The position numbers were made by a program, and so were the translations under genes. Positions 1 through 7,869 of a stretch of 29,406 nt of DNA are shown piece by piece. Within the stretch, counting starts at the first letter, position 1, and each line of letters begins with the position of its first letter. This DNA comes from Pseudomonas sp. (lineage in GTDB: Bacteria; Pseudomonadota; Gammaproteobacteria; Pseudomonadales; Pseudomonadaceae), in the NCBI RefSeq assembly GCF_030147005.1, contig NZ_JASLAW010000225.1, positions 1-29,406 of the forward strand. Direction: 5' to 3'. The notes beneath the pieces were generated by a model. The model saw only the letters and a list, made by a program, of their open reading frames with translations. It had not been told where the DNA came from and did no database searches.

Positions 1-151
1 GCGAGGGAGCTTGCTCCCGCTGGACTGCGCAGCAGTCCCATTTTCTGGGGTCGCTTCGCGGCCCAGCGGGAGCAAGCTCCCTCGCCACAGGCCGACGGTT
101 GCCTGCTCTAGCGCTTAACTGACTGGCATTGGAGCAAGCCCGCTCCCACAT
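1..151. repeat. REPIN (REP doublet) with conserved tail, copy 1
   Basis: Bases 1-85 form a long imperfect hairpin whose outer arms (GCGAGGGAGCTTGCTCCCGC and its complement) are perfect. Smaller inner stems surround the CTGCGCAGCAG part. A tail at 114-151 (TTAACTGACTGGCATT, then AAGCCCGCTCCCACA) recurs after the copy at 8903. The element lies downstream of the minus-strand iolR and may stabilise or end its transcript; that role is inference. The window edge may cut its left end. Confidence 0.85.
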
Positions 152-192
152 TTGGTTTTGCATCGTGTCAGTCATAGCTTGCGCACATGTGG

Positions 193-1101
193 TCAGTCGT
201 CGAAGCCCACCTGCTCATGAATCTCATCCACCTTCAATTCCAACCGATACGCCACCGCAATGAACAGTGCCTGGCACAGGCACAGCGTCGCGCTCAATGA
301 GCGGAATGCAAACGACGACCCTTCGTTAACCAACAACACCGCATTTGCCCGCTTGGCCAGGGGCGACAGGTTGCTGTCGGTGATGATCAGTGTCTTGGCC
401 TGGTGATGCTGGGCGATACGCAGGCAGTGTTGAGTCTCTTTGCCGTAGGGCGTGAAACTGATGGCGATCACCAGGTCATTGGCCCGCACGCTGCGCATCT
501 GCTCGCGGTAGCTGCCGCCCAGGCCCGAGATCAGGTGAATGCGCTTGTTGGTGTGCTGCAGGTTGTACACCAGGTAGTCGGCCACCGCGAAGGAGCGGCG
601 CACGCCGACCACGTAGATATTGTCGGCATTCACCACCAGGTCCACGGCCTTGTCGAAGGCCGCATCGTCGAGTTCCAGCCCCAGGCGTTCGATGCCGGAC
701 AGCGTCGCGTTGACGCACTCACGCGCCAGGTCGCCGCCGCTGGCCTTCTGCGACTTATTGGCAATCATGCTGCGGATGCGTTGCTGGTAGTTCTGCACCG
801 GCGTGGTCTTGTGGGTGTACGCCTCGCGAAACAGCGCCTGCATTTCACTGAACCCGCTGAAGCCGAAACGCTGGGAGAAGCGCACGATGGCCGAGGGATG
901 CACTTCACATTCACGGGCGATGTCGCTGATGCGGTCGACCATGATCCGGTCGCTCTGCTGGTTCATGTAGCTGGCAATGCGCTTGAGTTGGCGCGGCAGG
1001 CTTTCGTATTCGTCGGTGATCAGCTGCAACAGGCGTTCGGCATTGATCGGAGGGCTGGCGATTGTATCTTCCAGGTTGGTCTCGGGATCGGTGCGGGACA
1101 T
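193..1101 (-). CDS. iolR: RpiR-family transcriptional repressor of inositol catabolism (IolR)
   Basis: A 302-residue regulator with an N-terminal RpiR-type helix-turn-helix (about residues 25-100, including ARECEVHPSAIVRFSQRFGF) and a C-terminal SIS sugar-isomerase-fold domain (about 140-280, with NIYVVGVRRSFAVADYL). The SIS domain in this family binds a phosphorylated sugar or pathway intermediate that releases the repressor from DNA. The start at 1101 is chosen because AGAAGGA lies about eight bases upstream; an in-frame start at 1149 has no comparable site. The gene is divergent from iolC. Their shared 285-bp spacer holds a perfect GGAA-N6-TTCC palindrome, the operator published for Sinorhizobium IolR, so control of iolC and perhaps autoregulation is inferred. 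The family call is firm, and the function rests on family plus context. Confidence 0.93.
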   Translation of the reverse strand: MSRTDPETNLEDTIASPPINAERLLQLITDEYESLPRQLKRIASYMNQQSDRIMVDRISDIARECEVHPSAIVRFSQRFGFSGFSEMQALFREAYTHKTTPVQNYQQRIRSMIANKSQKASGGDLARECVNATLSGIERLGLELDDAAFDKAVDLVVNADNIYVVGVRRSFAVADYLVYNLQHTNKRIHLISGLGGSYREQMRSVRANDLVIAISFTPYGKETQHCLRIAQHHQAKTLIITDSNLSPLAKRANAVLLVNEGSSFAFRSLSATLCLCQALFIAVAYRLELKVDEIHEQVGFDD

Positions 1102-1245
1102 GGGCAATCCTTCTGGCGTGTTCGTCTGGTGCGCTGATGGGTGGCGCAAGTCTACAGGGTAGGCGCAAAAAAATACCTCGGCATCACGGCCCGCGTGGGC
1201 TGCTGAAACGATGCACGGCGGCTGTCACAGCATTATGCCGGCTTA

Positions 1246-1273
1246 TTGGAAAAAATATTCCACTAAAAATAAT
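1246..1273 (+). promoter_or_regulatory. Putative sigma-70 promoter of the iolC operon
   Basis: TTGGAA (1246-1251) and AATAAT (1268-1273) are 16 bp apart and match the -35 and -10 consensus at 4/6 and 5/6 positions. A perfect IolR-type palindrome overlaps the -35 box and spacer, the expected place for a repressor. Transcription would begin near 1280, about 107 bases before iolC. A weaker alternative is TTGATT (1287) with TAGTCT (1310). Confidence 0.45.
1248..1261. promoter_or_regulatory. IolR operator, iolC promoter (perfect GGAA-N6-TTCC)
   Basis: The sequence GGAA-AAAATA-TTCC is an exact match to the palindrome that Sinorhizobium meliloti IolR, an RpiR-family repressor, binds upstream of iol genes. 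It lies between the divergent iolR and iolC genes. The same motif occurs in the ibpA promoter at 10158. Confidence 0.8.
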
Positions 1274-1276
1274 TAT

Positions 1277-1290
1277 GGAATAAATATTGA
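1277..1290. promoter_or_regulatory. Possible second, degenerate IolR site
   Basis: GGAA-TAAATA-TTGA keeps the left half-site and spacing of the GGAA-N6-TTCC motif but has two mismatches in the right half. It starts 29 bp after the perfect site, close to the predicted iolC transcription start. Half-sites are common by chance in AT-rich DNA, so confidence is low. Confidence 0.3.
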
Positions 1291-1367
1291 TTGCCGTCGC
1301 CGGACGTTCTAGTCTGCTCCCCACCAAGAGCGTTTGCCGTCGCCATGGCGGCACAACGCAGGCTGAT

Positions 1368-1375
1368 AAAAATAA
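1368..1375 (+). promoter_or_regulatory. Hfq/Crc (CA) motif at the iolC translation start
   Basis: AAAAATAA matches AANAANAA, the A-rich element bound by Hfq with Crc in Pseudomonas, and directly precedes the iolC Shine-Dalgarno AGGAG (1377-1381). Confidence 0.6.
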
Positions 1376-1386
1376 CAGGAGCCAGC

Positions 1387-3324
1387 ATGGGCCAGACTCG
1401 TTTTGCCAGTGGGCGTCAATTGGATCTGATTTGCCTCGGACGCCTGGGCGTCGACCTCTATGCGCAGCAAGTTGGGGCGCGGCTTGAAGACGTGTCCAGC
1501 TTCGCCAAATACCTCGGCGGCTCGTCCGCCAATATCGCCTTCGGCACGGCGCGGTTGGGGCTCAAGTCGGCGATGCTCAGCCGTGTGGGCGACGATCACA
1601 TGGGCCGTTTCCTGGTGGAATCCCTGGCCCGTGAAGGCTGCGACATCAGCGCTATCAAGGTTGACCCGGAACGCCTCACCGCCCTGGTACTGCTCGGTCT
1701 CAAGGACCGTGAAACCTTCCCCCTGGTGTTCTACCGCGAAAACTGCGCCGACATGGCCCTGCGCGCCGAAGACATCAACGAAGCCTTTATTGCCTCCAGC
1801 AAAGCGCTGCTGATCACCGGCACGCATTTCTCCACCGATGGCGTGTACAAGGCCAGTATCCAGGCGCTCGACTACGCGGCCCGGCACAACGTCAAACGCG
1901 TGCTGGACATCGACTACCGGCCGGTACTGTGGGGCCTGGCCGGCAAGGCCGATGGCGAAACCCGTTTCGTTGCCGACCAGAACGTAAGCCAGCATGTGCA
2001 GAAGATCCTGCCGCGTTTCGACCTGATCGTCGGGACGGAAGAAGAATTCTTGATCGCCGGCGGCAGTGAAGACCTGCTCACCGCGTTGCGTACCGTGCGC
2101 GAACTGACGCCCGCCACCCTGGTGGTCAAGCTCGGCCCGCAAGGCTGCACGGTGATCCATGGCGCCATTCCCGAACGCCTGGAAGACGGTGCGATCTACC
2201 CCGGCGTGCGCGTGGAAGTGCTCAATGTATTGGGTGCCGGCGATGCCTTTATGTCGGGCTTCCTCAGCGGTTGGCTCAACGACGCCAGTGATGAGCGTTG
2301 CAGCCAGTTGGCCAATGCGTGCGGTGGCCTGGTGGTGTCGCGCCACGCCTGCGCGCCGGCCATGCCCACACCTGCCGAGTTGGAGTACCTGTTCAATAGC
2401 CCGGTGCCGATCACCCGGCCTGACCAGGACGCGACGCTGCAACGCCTGCACCGCGTCAGCGTGCCGCGCAAAACCTGGAAGCAGCTGTTCGTGTTTGCCT
2501 TCGACCACCGCTGGCAACTGGTCGACCTGGCGCAACGCGGCGGCCAGGACCTGGCGCGCATCAGTGCGATCAAGCAATTGTTCATCCAGGCCATCGAACG
2601 CGTGGAGCACAAGCTGGGCGAGCAGGGCGTCGAGGCCGATGTGGGCTTGTTGGCCGACCAGCGCTTCGGCCAGGACGCGCTCAACGCGGCCAGCGGCCGT
2701 GGCTGGTGGATCGCCCGCCCGGTGGAAGTGCAGAACTCGCGGCCTTTGGCGTTCGAACACGGCCGCTCGATCGGCAGCAATCTGATCGCCTGGCCTGCGG
2801 AACAGATCATCAAATGCCTGGTGCAATTTCATCCCGATGACGAACCGCTGCTGCGCCTGGAACAGGAAGCGCAGCTCAAGGCGGTGTACGAGGCGTCGAT
2901 TGTCAGCGGCCATGAGTTGCTGCTGGAAGTCATCCCGCCCAAGGATCATCCCTGCGCCTATCCCGATGCGCTCTACCGCAGCCTCAAGCGCCTGTACAAC
3001 CTGGGCATCTACCCGGCGTGGTGGAAGATCGAGGCGCAATCGGCCGAGGACTGGAAAAAGCTCGACGAACTGATCGAAGAGCGCGACCCGTACTGCCGGG
3101 GAGTGGTGGTGCTGGGGCTGAACGCGTCGGCGGAGTTTCTCGCCGACGGCTTCAAGCAGGCCAGCCAGAGCAGCACCTGCCGTGGGTTTGCCGTGGGCCG
3201 CACAATCTTCCAGGAACCGAGCAAGGCGTGGATGGCGGGGGAAATCGATGATGAAACCCTGATTCAGCGGGTGCAGGCGACGTTCGAGCAATTGATCGAT
3301 GCCTGGCGCAGCGCCAGAGCCTGA
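1387..3324 (+). CDS. iolC: Bifunctional 5-dehydro-2-deoxygluconokinase / DUF2090 aldolase-like protein (IolC)
   Basis: A 645-residue two-domain protein. Residues about 10-330 form a PfkB/ribokinase-family sugar kinase, with a substrate-binding N-terminus (LICLGRLGVDLYAQQ, YLGGSSANIAFG) and the anion-hole and catalytic-base motif GAGDAF at 283-288. The kinase phosphorylates 2-deoxy-5-keto-gluconate. Residues about 360-640, starting near KTWKQLFVFAFDHR, are a DUF2090 domain. In proteobacterial annotations this domain is taken as the 5-dehydro-2-deoxyphosphogluconate aldolase that replaces separate IolJ. Bacillus IolC has the kinase alone, at about 325 residues. The ATG at 1387 has AGGAG six bases upstream; the reading frame extends further 5' only through a TTG without a site. 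It is the first gene of the iol operon. The kinase call is strong and the aldolase call rests on family annotation. Confidence 0.94.
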   Translation: MGQTRFASGRQLDLICLGRLGVDLYAQQVGARLEDVSSFAKYLGGSSANIAFGTARLGLKSAMLSRVGDDHMGRFLVESLAREGCDISAIKVDPERLTALVLLGLKDRETFPLVFYRENCADMALRAEDINEAFIASSKALLITGTHFSTDGVYKASIQALDYAARHNVKRVLDIDYRPVLWGLAGKADGETRFVADQNVSQHVQKILPRFDLIVGTEEEFLIAGGSEDLLTALRTVRELTPATLVVKLGPQGCTVIHGAIPERLEDGAIYPGVRVEVLNVLGAGDAFMSGFLSGWLNDASDERCSQLANACGGLVVSRHACAPAMPTPAELEYLFNSPVPITRPDQDATLQRLHRVSVPRKTWKQLFVFAFDHRWQLVDLAQRGGQDLARISAIKQLFIQAIERVEHKLGEQGVEADVGLLADQRFGQDALNAASGRGWWIARPVEVQNSRPLAFEHGRSIGSNLIAWPAEQIIKCLVQFHPDDEPLLRLEQEAQLKAVYEASIVSGHELLLEVIPPKDHPCAYPDALYRSLKRLYNLGIYPAWWKIEAQSAEDWKKLDELIEERDPYCRGVVVLGLNASAEFLADGFKQASQSSTCRGFAVGRTIFQEPSKAWMAGEIDDETLIQRVQATFEQLIDAWRSARA

Positions 3325-3371
3325 CGCCAGTCCGATTTGAAAAGCAGCAGACCTCTGTGAATTCTGAAGAT

Positions 3372-3379
3372 AAAAACAA
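3372..3379 (+). promoter_or_regulatory. Hfq/Crc (CA) motif at the iolE translation start
   Basis: AAAAACAA fits AANAANAA and lies immediately before the AAGGTG ribosome binding site of iolE. Confidence 0.55.
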
Positions 3380-3390
3380 AAGGTGCAGCC

Positions 3391-4278
3391 ATGCCCGCAA
3401 TCCGAATTGGCATCAACCCGATCTCCTGGAGCAACGACGACCTGCCGGCCCTGGGCGGTGAAACGCCGCTGAGCACCGCTTTGAGCGAAGGCAAAGCGAT
3501 CGGCTACGAAGGTTTTGAGCTCAACGGCAAATTCCCCAAGGACGCCAGAGGTGTTGGCGACGTGCTGCGCCCCTATGACCTGGCGCTGGTCTCCGGCTGG
3601 TATTCCAGCCGCCTGGCGAATCGCTCGGTGGCCGAAGAAATCGAGGCCATCGCGGGCCACGTCGAGTTGCTTAAACACAACGGCGCGTCGGTGTTGGTGT
3701 ATGGCGAAGTCGCCGATTCGATCCAGGGTTCGCGCATCCGTTTGATCGAACGCCCACGCTTTCACACTGAGCAGGCGTGGCAGGAGTACGCCGACAAACT
3801 CACCGAACTGGCGCGTTTCACCCTGTCCCAGGGCGTCCGCCTGGCCTACCACCACCATATGGGCGCCTACGTCGAATCCCCCGAAGATATCGATCAGCTG
3901 ATGAACCGTACCGGCCCGGAAGTCGGCCTGCTGTTCGATTCCGGCCACTGCTACATGGGCGGCGGCGAGCCCCTTGAGGTGCTGCGCAAACACGTCAAAC
4001 GCATCTGTCACGTGCATTTCAAGGACGTGCGCAAACCCGTGGTGCAACTGGCGCGCAACCAGATGTGGAGCTTTCCCGACTGCATCGTCAACGGCACTTT
4101 CACCGTGCCCGGCGATGGCGATATCGATTTTGCGCAATTGCTCGATGTGCTGTTGGCCGCCGGGTACGCCGGCTGGCTGGTGGTCGAGGCCGAGCAGGAC
4201 CCGGCCGTGGCGCCCAGCTATATCTATGCGAAAAAGGGTTATGACACGTTGCGTGCGCTGCTCAACGAGAGGACTTAA
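3391..4278 (+). CDS. iolE: Myo-inosose-2 dehydratase (IolE)
   Basis: A 295-residue AP-endonuclease-2-type TIM barrel, the usual IolE length. The family enzyme removes water from scyllo-inosose (2-keto-myo-inositol) to give 3D-(3,5/4)-trihydroxycyclohexane-1,2-dione. Recognisable segments are GINPISWSNDD at the N-terminus, the YHHHMG strand at residues 153-158, LFDSGH at 181-186 and CHVHFKD at 206-212, which carry likely metal and substrate ligands. A C-terminal LVVEAEQDP closes the barrel. The start has AAGGTG seven bases upstream. The gene follows iolC after 66 bp and is nearly joined to iolB (2 bp), indicating one operon. The family assignment is secure, supported by both sequence and neighbours. 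Confidence 0.95.
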   Translation: MPAIRIGINPISWSNDDLPALGGETPLSTALSEGKAIGYEGFELNGKFPKDARGVGDVLRPYDLALVSGWYSSRLANRSVAEEIEAIAGHVELLKHNGASVLVYGEVADSIQGSRIRLIERPRFHTEQAWQEYADKLTELARFTLSQGVRLAYHHHMGAYVESPEDIDQLMNRTGPEVGLLFDSGHCYMGGGEPLEVLRKHVKRICHVHFKDVRKPVVQLARNQMWSFPDCIVNGTFTVPGDGDIDFAQLLDVLLAAGYAGWLVVEAEQDPAVAPSYIYAKKGYDTLRALLNERT

Positions 4279-4280
4279 TC

Positions 4281-5069
4281 ATGAGCTTGCTGGTCAAGAG
4301 CAACAAACGCGGGCAGACCATGGTCGCCCTGGAAGCCGGGCGCCTGGAATACGTGGGGTTTTGCGCTTATCGCCTGAGCCTGGGCGACACCCTGCCGGTC
4401 AGCGCCGGCGATAAAGAGGTGTGCCTGGTGCTGCTCAGCGGTCGGGTGAATATCGAAGGCGAGGGCTTCGACTGGCAAGATTTGGGGGACCGTGAGTCGG
4501 TGTTCGAGGACAAATCCCCATTCGCCGCCTACCTGCCGCCAGGCACCCACGCCCAGGTCACCGCCTTGAGTGACGTGCAGATCGCGGTGTGCGCCGCGCC
4601 CGGCGCGAGCGGTTACACGCCGCGCCTCATCCGCCCGGAACAATGCAAGCGCAGCGTACGTGGTAAAGGCGCCAACACCCGCTACGTGTGCGACATCCTG
4701 CCCGACAGCGAGCCGGCGCATTCGCTGCTGGTGGTGGAAGTGCGCACGCCGTCGGGGCATTCCTCGAGCTACCCGCCGCACAAGCACGACACCGATGACC
4801 TGCCGCACCAGAGCTTTCTGGAAGAGACCTACTACCACCAGGTCAACCCGCCCCAGGGCTTCGTATTCCAGCGGGTGTACACCGACGACCGCAGTATCGA
4901 CCAGGCCATGGCCGTGGAGAACAGCGACCTGGTAGTCGTGCCCAAGGGTTATCACCCGGTCAGCGTGCCGTACGGCTACGAGTCGTATTACCTGAACGTG
5001 ATGGCCGGCCCCAAGCGCGCCTGGCATTTCCATAACGACCCGCAGCACAGCTGGCTGCTGGACCTCTGA
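4281..5069 (+). CDS. iolB: 5-deoxy-glucuronate isomerase (IolB)
   Basis: A 262-residue bicupin-type isomerase, close to the usual length of about 270. IolB converts 5-deoxy-D-glucuronate to 2-deoxy-5-keto-D-gluconate, the substrate of IolC. The metal-binding cupin motif is visible as HKHD (residues 167-170) followed by EETYYH (from 181). The C-terminus has VMAGPKRAWHFHNDP, a well-conserved IolB ending that includes another likely metal histidine. The Shine-Dalgarno AGAGGA overlaps the end of iolE, and the start codon is 2 bp past its stop, so the two are translationally close. No Hfq/Crc motif is seen at this start. The call is firm. Confidence 0.95.
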   Translation: MSLLVKSNKRGQTMVALEAGRLEYVGFCAYRLSLGDTLPVSAGDKEVCLVLLSGRVNIEGEGFDWQDLGDRESVFEDKSPFAAYLPPGTHAQVTALSDVQIAVCAAPGASGYTPRLIRPEQCKRSVRGKGANTRYVCDILPDSEPAHSLLVVEVRTPSGHSSSYPPHKHDTDDLPHQSFLEETYYHQVNPPQGFVFQRVYTDDRSIDQAMAVENSDLVVVPKGYHPVSVPYGYESYYLNVMAGPKRAWHFHNDPQHSWLLDL

Positions 5070-5085
5070 ACGGTATTGCACGGAG

Positions 5086-5093
5086 AACAATAA
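5086..5093 (+). promoter_or_regulatory. Hfq/Crc (CA) motif overlapping the iolI start codon
   Basis: AACAATAA fits AANAANAA exactly, and its last A is the first base of the iolI ATG. Hfq/Crc bound here would directly block initiation. Confidence 0.55.
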
Positions 5094-5908
5094 TGAAGTC
5101 GCCGCTACGCTTTGCCCTTAACCGCATGGTCGCACCCAACTTGTCCCTGCCGGCTTTCATCCAGCTGGCCGCGTCGCTCAAGTGCGATGCCATCGAGATC
5201 CGCAATGACCTGAAAGACCGTCAGATCGAATACGGCACGCCCTCCAGCCATGTGCGCGAGTTGTGCGCGGCGCAGGGCATCACGGTGTTGTCGATCAACG
5301 CGCTGTACCCCTTTGATATGTGGAACGACGAACGCCGTGCTCAAGCGATCGAGCTTGCCACCTATGCCCGTGAATGTGGCGCGCAGGGCTTGGTGATGTG
5401 CCCGTTCAATGAGCCGGGCGACCCGCGCACCGAAGCCCAGCGCGCCGCCGGTTTGCGCACCGCCTTGAGCGAACTGGCGCCGATCCTGCGTGAGTACGGC
5501 ATCCTGGGTTTCGTCGAACCCCTGGGCTTTGAAGTCTCGGCGCTGCGCCGCAAGCGCGTGGCGGTGGACGCGATCCAGTCCATCGGCGGGCTGGACGTGT
5601 TCCGTGTGGTGCATGACACCTTCCATCATCACCTGGCCGGCGAGCACGAGTTTTTTCCTGAGCTGACCGGGCTGGTGCATATCTCCGGCGTGGAAGATGC
5701 CCAGGCGCCGCTCAACTCGATTGGCGACGGCCACCGCGTACTGGTGGGCGAGGGCGACATCCTCGGCAATGCGGCGCAGATCGACACCTTGCTCGGCAGC
5801 GGCTACAGCGGCTACCTGTCGTTCGAACCGTTTGCGACAAGCGTGCATGAACTGGCGGATATCCAGCAGGCCTTGGGGGCAAGCATTGCCCACCTGAAAA
5901 AAAGTTAA
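5093..5908 (+). CDS. iolI: TIM-barrel inosose isomerase (IolI-like)
   Basis: A 271-residue sugar-phosphate isomerase/epimerase-fold protein of the AP endonuclease 2 class. IolI isomerises 2-keto-myo-inositol to 1-keto-D-chiro-inositol and links chiro-inositol to the main pathway. A full set of likely metal ligands is seen: E142 (FVEPLGFE), D175 (VHDTFHHH), H196 (GLVHISG) and E245 (SFEPF). They are spaced as expected for this fold. The start has GGAG seven bases upstream. The gene lies between iolB and iolD in the operon, and its stop overlaps the iolD Shine-Dalgarno. IolH, a paralogous barrel of unclear role, is the alternative name. The fold and pathway are confident and the exact reaction less so. 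Confidence 0.82.
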   Translation: MKSPLRFALNRMVAPNLSLPAFIQLAASLKCDAIEIRNDLKDRQIEYGTPSSHVRELCAAQGITVLSINALYPFDMWNDERRAQAIELATYARECGAQGLVMCPFNEPGDPRTEAQRAAGLRTALSELAPILREYGILGFVEPLGFEVSALRRKRVAVDAIQSIGGLDVFRVVHDTFHHHLAGEHEFFPELTGLVHISGVEDAQAPLNSIGDGHRVLVGEGDILGNAAQIDTLLGSGYSGYLSFEPFATSVHELADIQQALGASIAHLKKS

Positions 5909-5918
5909 GGGGCGCGAC

Positions 5919-7850
5919 ATGACCACCACCCGACTGACCATGGCCCAGGCCCTGGTGAAGTTCCTGGATAACCAATACATCGAAGTCGACGGCGTGCAGA
6001 GCAAATTTGTCGCCGGCGTGTTCACCATTTTCGGTCACGGTAACGTACTGGGCCTGGGCCAGGCGCTTGAGCAGGACAGCGGCGACCTGATCGTGCACCA
6101 GGGCCGCAACGAACAGGGCATGGCCCACGCCGCCATCGGTTTCGCCAAGCAGCACCTGCGCCGCAAGATCTACGCCTGCACCGCATCGGTCGGGCCCGGC
6201 GCGGCGAACATGCTCACCGCCGCGGCGACCGCGACCGCCAACCGCATTCCGTTGCTGCTGTTGCCGGGCGACGTGTACGCCAGCCGGCAACCGGACCCGG
6301 TGCTGCAACAGATCGAACAGTTTCACGACTTGAGCATCAGCACCAACGATGCGTTCCGCTCGGTAAGCAAATACTGGGACCGCATCAACCGCCCCGAACA
6401 ACTGATGAGCGCCGCGATCCATGCCATGCGCGTGCTCACCGATCCGGCGCAAACCGGCGCCGTCACCCTGGCGCTGCCCCAGGACGTGCAGGCCGAAGCC
6501 TGGGACTACCCGGATTATTTCCTGCAAAAACGCGTGCACCGTATCGAACGTCGCCCGCCCACCGCCGCGATGATCGGCGATGCGCTGGCGGCCTTTCGTG
6601 GCAAGCGCAAACCGCTGATCATCTGCGGTGGCGGGGTGAAGTACTCCGGCGCGAATGCCGCCCTGCAGGCCTTTGCCGAGCGCTTCGCTATCCCATTCGC
6701 CGAAACCCAGGCGGGCAAGAGCGCGGTGGTGTCCAGCCACCCGCTGAACGTCGGCGGCATTGGTGAAACCGGCTGCCTGGCGGCCAACCTGCTGGCCCCC
6801 GAGGCGGATCTGATCATCGGCATCGGCACCCGGTATACCGACTTCACCACCTCGTCCAAGTCATTGTTCAAACATGCCGGGGTGACGTTTCTCAACCTGA
6901 ATATCAGCCCGTGCGATGCGTTGAAGCTTGACGGCGTGCAAGTGCTGGGCGATGCCCAGGTCGCCCTGGATGCACTGGCCGCTGCCCTCGGTGATTACCG
7001 CGCCGGCTGGGGCGAGCAGGTGCGCGACGCCAAGGCGCAACTGGATGCGGAAGTGGACCGCGTGCATCGGGTTGAATACCAGGGCGATGGTTTCGTCCCC
7101 GAAGTCGATGACCGCCTGGACCGCGCGGTACTGCGCGAATTTATCGAGCTGACCGGCTCCTGCCTGACCCAGAGTCGCGTACTCGGCGTGCTCAATGAAA
7201 CCCTGGCCGACGATGCAATCATTGTCGCCGCCGCTGGCAGCCTGCCCGGCGATTTGCAGCGCGCCTGGCGCAGCAAGGGCGTGAACACCTACCACGTCGA
7301 ATACGGCTATTCGTGCATGGGTTACGAGATCAACGCCGCCCTCGGCGTGAAACTGGCCGAGCCGAGCAAAGAGGTGTACGCGCTGGTCGGCGATGGCTCT
7401 TACATGATGCTGCATTCGGAGCTGGCCACCTCGATCCAGGAGCGCCGCAAGATCAACGTGGTGCTGCTCGACAACATGGCCTTCGGTTGCATCAACAACC
7501 TGCAGCTCGGCAACGGCATGGACAGCTTCGGCACCGAGTTCCGCTACCGCAACCCCGAGAGCGGCAAGCTCGACGGCGGCCTGGTGCCGGTGGATTTCGC
7601 CATGAGCGCGGCGGCTTATGGTTGCAAGACCTACAAGGTCAGCAACGTGGAACAACTTGAAGCCGCCCTGGCGGATGCGCGTACCCAAACCGTTTCGACG
7701 CTGATCGATATCAAGGTCCTGCCCAAGACCATGGTGCACGGCTACCTGTCGTGGTGGCGGGTGGGGGTGGCGCAGGTGTCCACCAGCGAACGCACGAATG
7801 CCGCTGCAAAAAAACTCAATGAACAGCTGGCCAAAGCCCGGCAGTACTAA
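5919..7850 (+). CDS. iolD: 3D-(3,5/4)-trihydroxycyclohexane-1,2-dione hydrolase (IolD), ThDP-dependent
   Basis: A 643-residue thiamine-diphosphate enzyme of the acetolactate-synthase superfamily, at full family length. It opens the cyclohexane ring of the diketone made by IolE and yields 5-deoxy-glucuronate for IolB. The activating glutamate of the pyrimidine domain is E65 in HQGRNEQGMAHAA. The central FAD/DHS-like domain spans about 220-360. The diphosphate-binding motif begins at GDGSYMM (residue 491) and ends in LLDNMAFGCINN, with the metal-binding asparagine region. The Shine-Dalgarno AAGGGG overlaps the TAA of iolI, showing tight coupling. The leader has a run of seven A residues, nearly but not fully an Hfq/Crc motif. 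The assignment is firm. Confidence 0.96.
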   Translation: MTTTRLTMAQALVKFLDNQYIEVDGVQSKFVAGVFTIFGHGNVLGLGQALEQDSGDLIVHQGRNEQGMAHAAIGFAKQHLRRKIYACTASVGPGAANMLTAAATATANRIPLLLLPGDVYASRQPDPVLQQIEQFHDLSISTNDAFRSVSKYWDRINRPEQLMSAAIHAMRVLTDPAQTGAVTLALPQDVQAEAWDYPDYFLQKRVHRIERRPPTAAMIGDALAAFRGKRKPLIICGGGVKYSGANAALQAFAERFAIPFAETQAGKSAVVSSHPLNVGGIGETGCLAANLLAPEADLIIGIGTRYTDFTTSSKSLFKHAGVTFLNLNISPCDALKLDGVQVLGDAQVALDALAAALGDYRAGWGEQVRDAKAQLDAEVDRVHRVEYQGDGFVPEVDDRLDRAVLREFIELTGSCLTQSRVLGVLNETLADDAIIVAAAGSLPGDLQRAWRSKGVNTYHVEYGYSCMGYEINAALGVKLAEPSKEVYALVGDGSYMMLHSELATSIQERRKINVVLLDNMAFGCINNLQLGNGMDSFGTEFRYRNPESGKLDGGLVPVDFAMSAAAYGCKTYKVSNVEQLEAALADARTQTVSTLIDIKVLPKTMVHGYLSWWRVGVAQVSTSERTNAAAKKLNEQLAKARQY

Positions 7851-7856
7851 TAACAA
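7849..7856 (+). promoter_or_regulatory. Hfq/Crc (CA) motif at the iolG translation start
   Basis: AATAACAA fits AANAANAA. It overlaps the iolD stop codon and directly abuts the GAGGAG ribosome binding site of iolG. Confidence 0.55.
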
Positions 7857-7869
7857 GAGGAGTGTTTGT

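Noticed and set aside
1..91. Repeats at 1, 8903, 14111 and 19871 as a CRISPR array or integron sites
   Set aside because: They are dispersed, palindromic, and lack regular spacers; they fit REP doublets.
1309..4137. A 942-codon open frame on the minus strand
   Set aside because: It is antisense to iolC and iolE, rich in His, Arg and Gln as GC-rich shadow frames are, and shows no domain.
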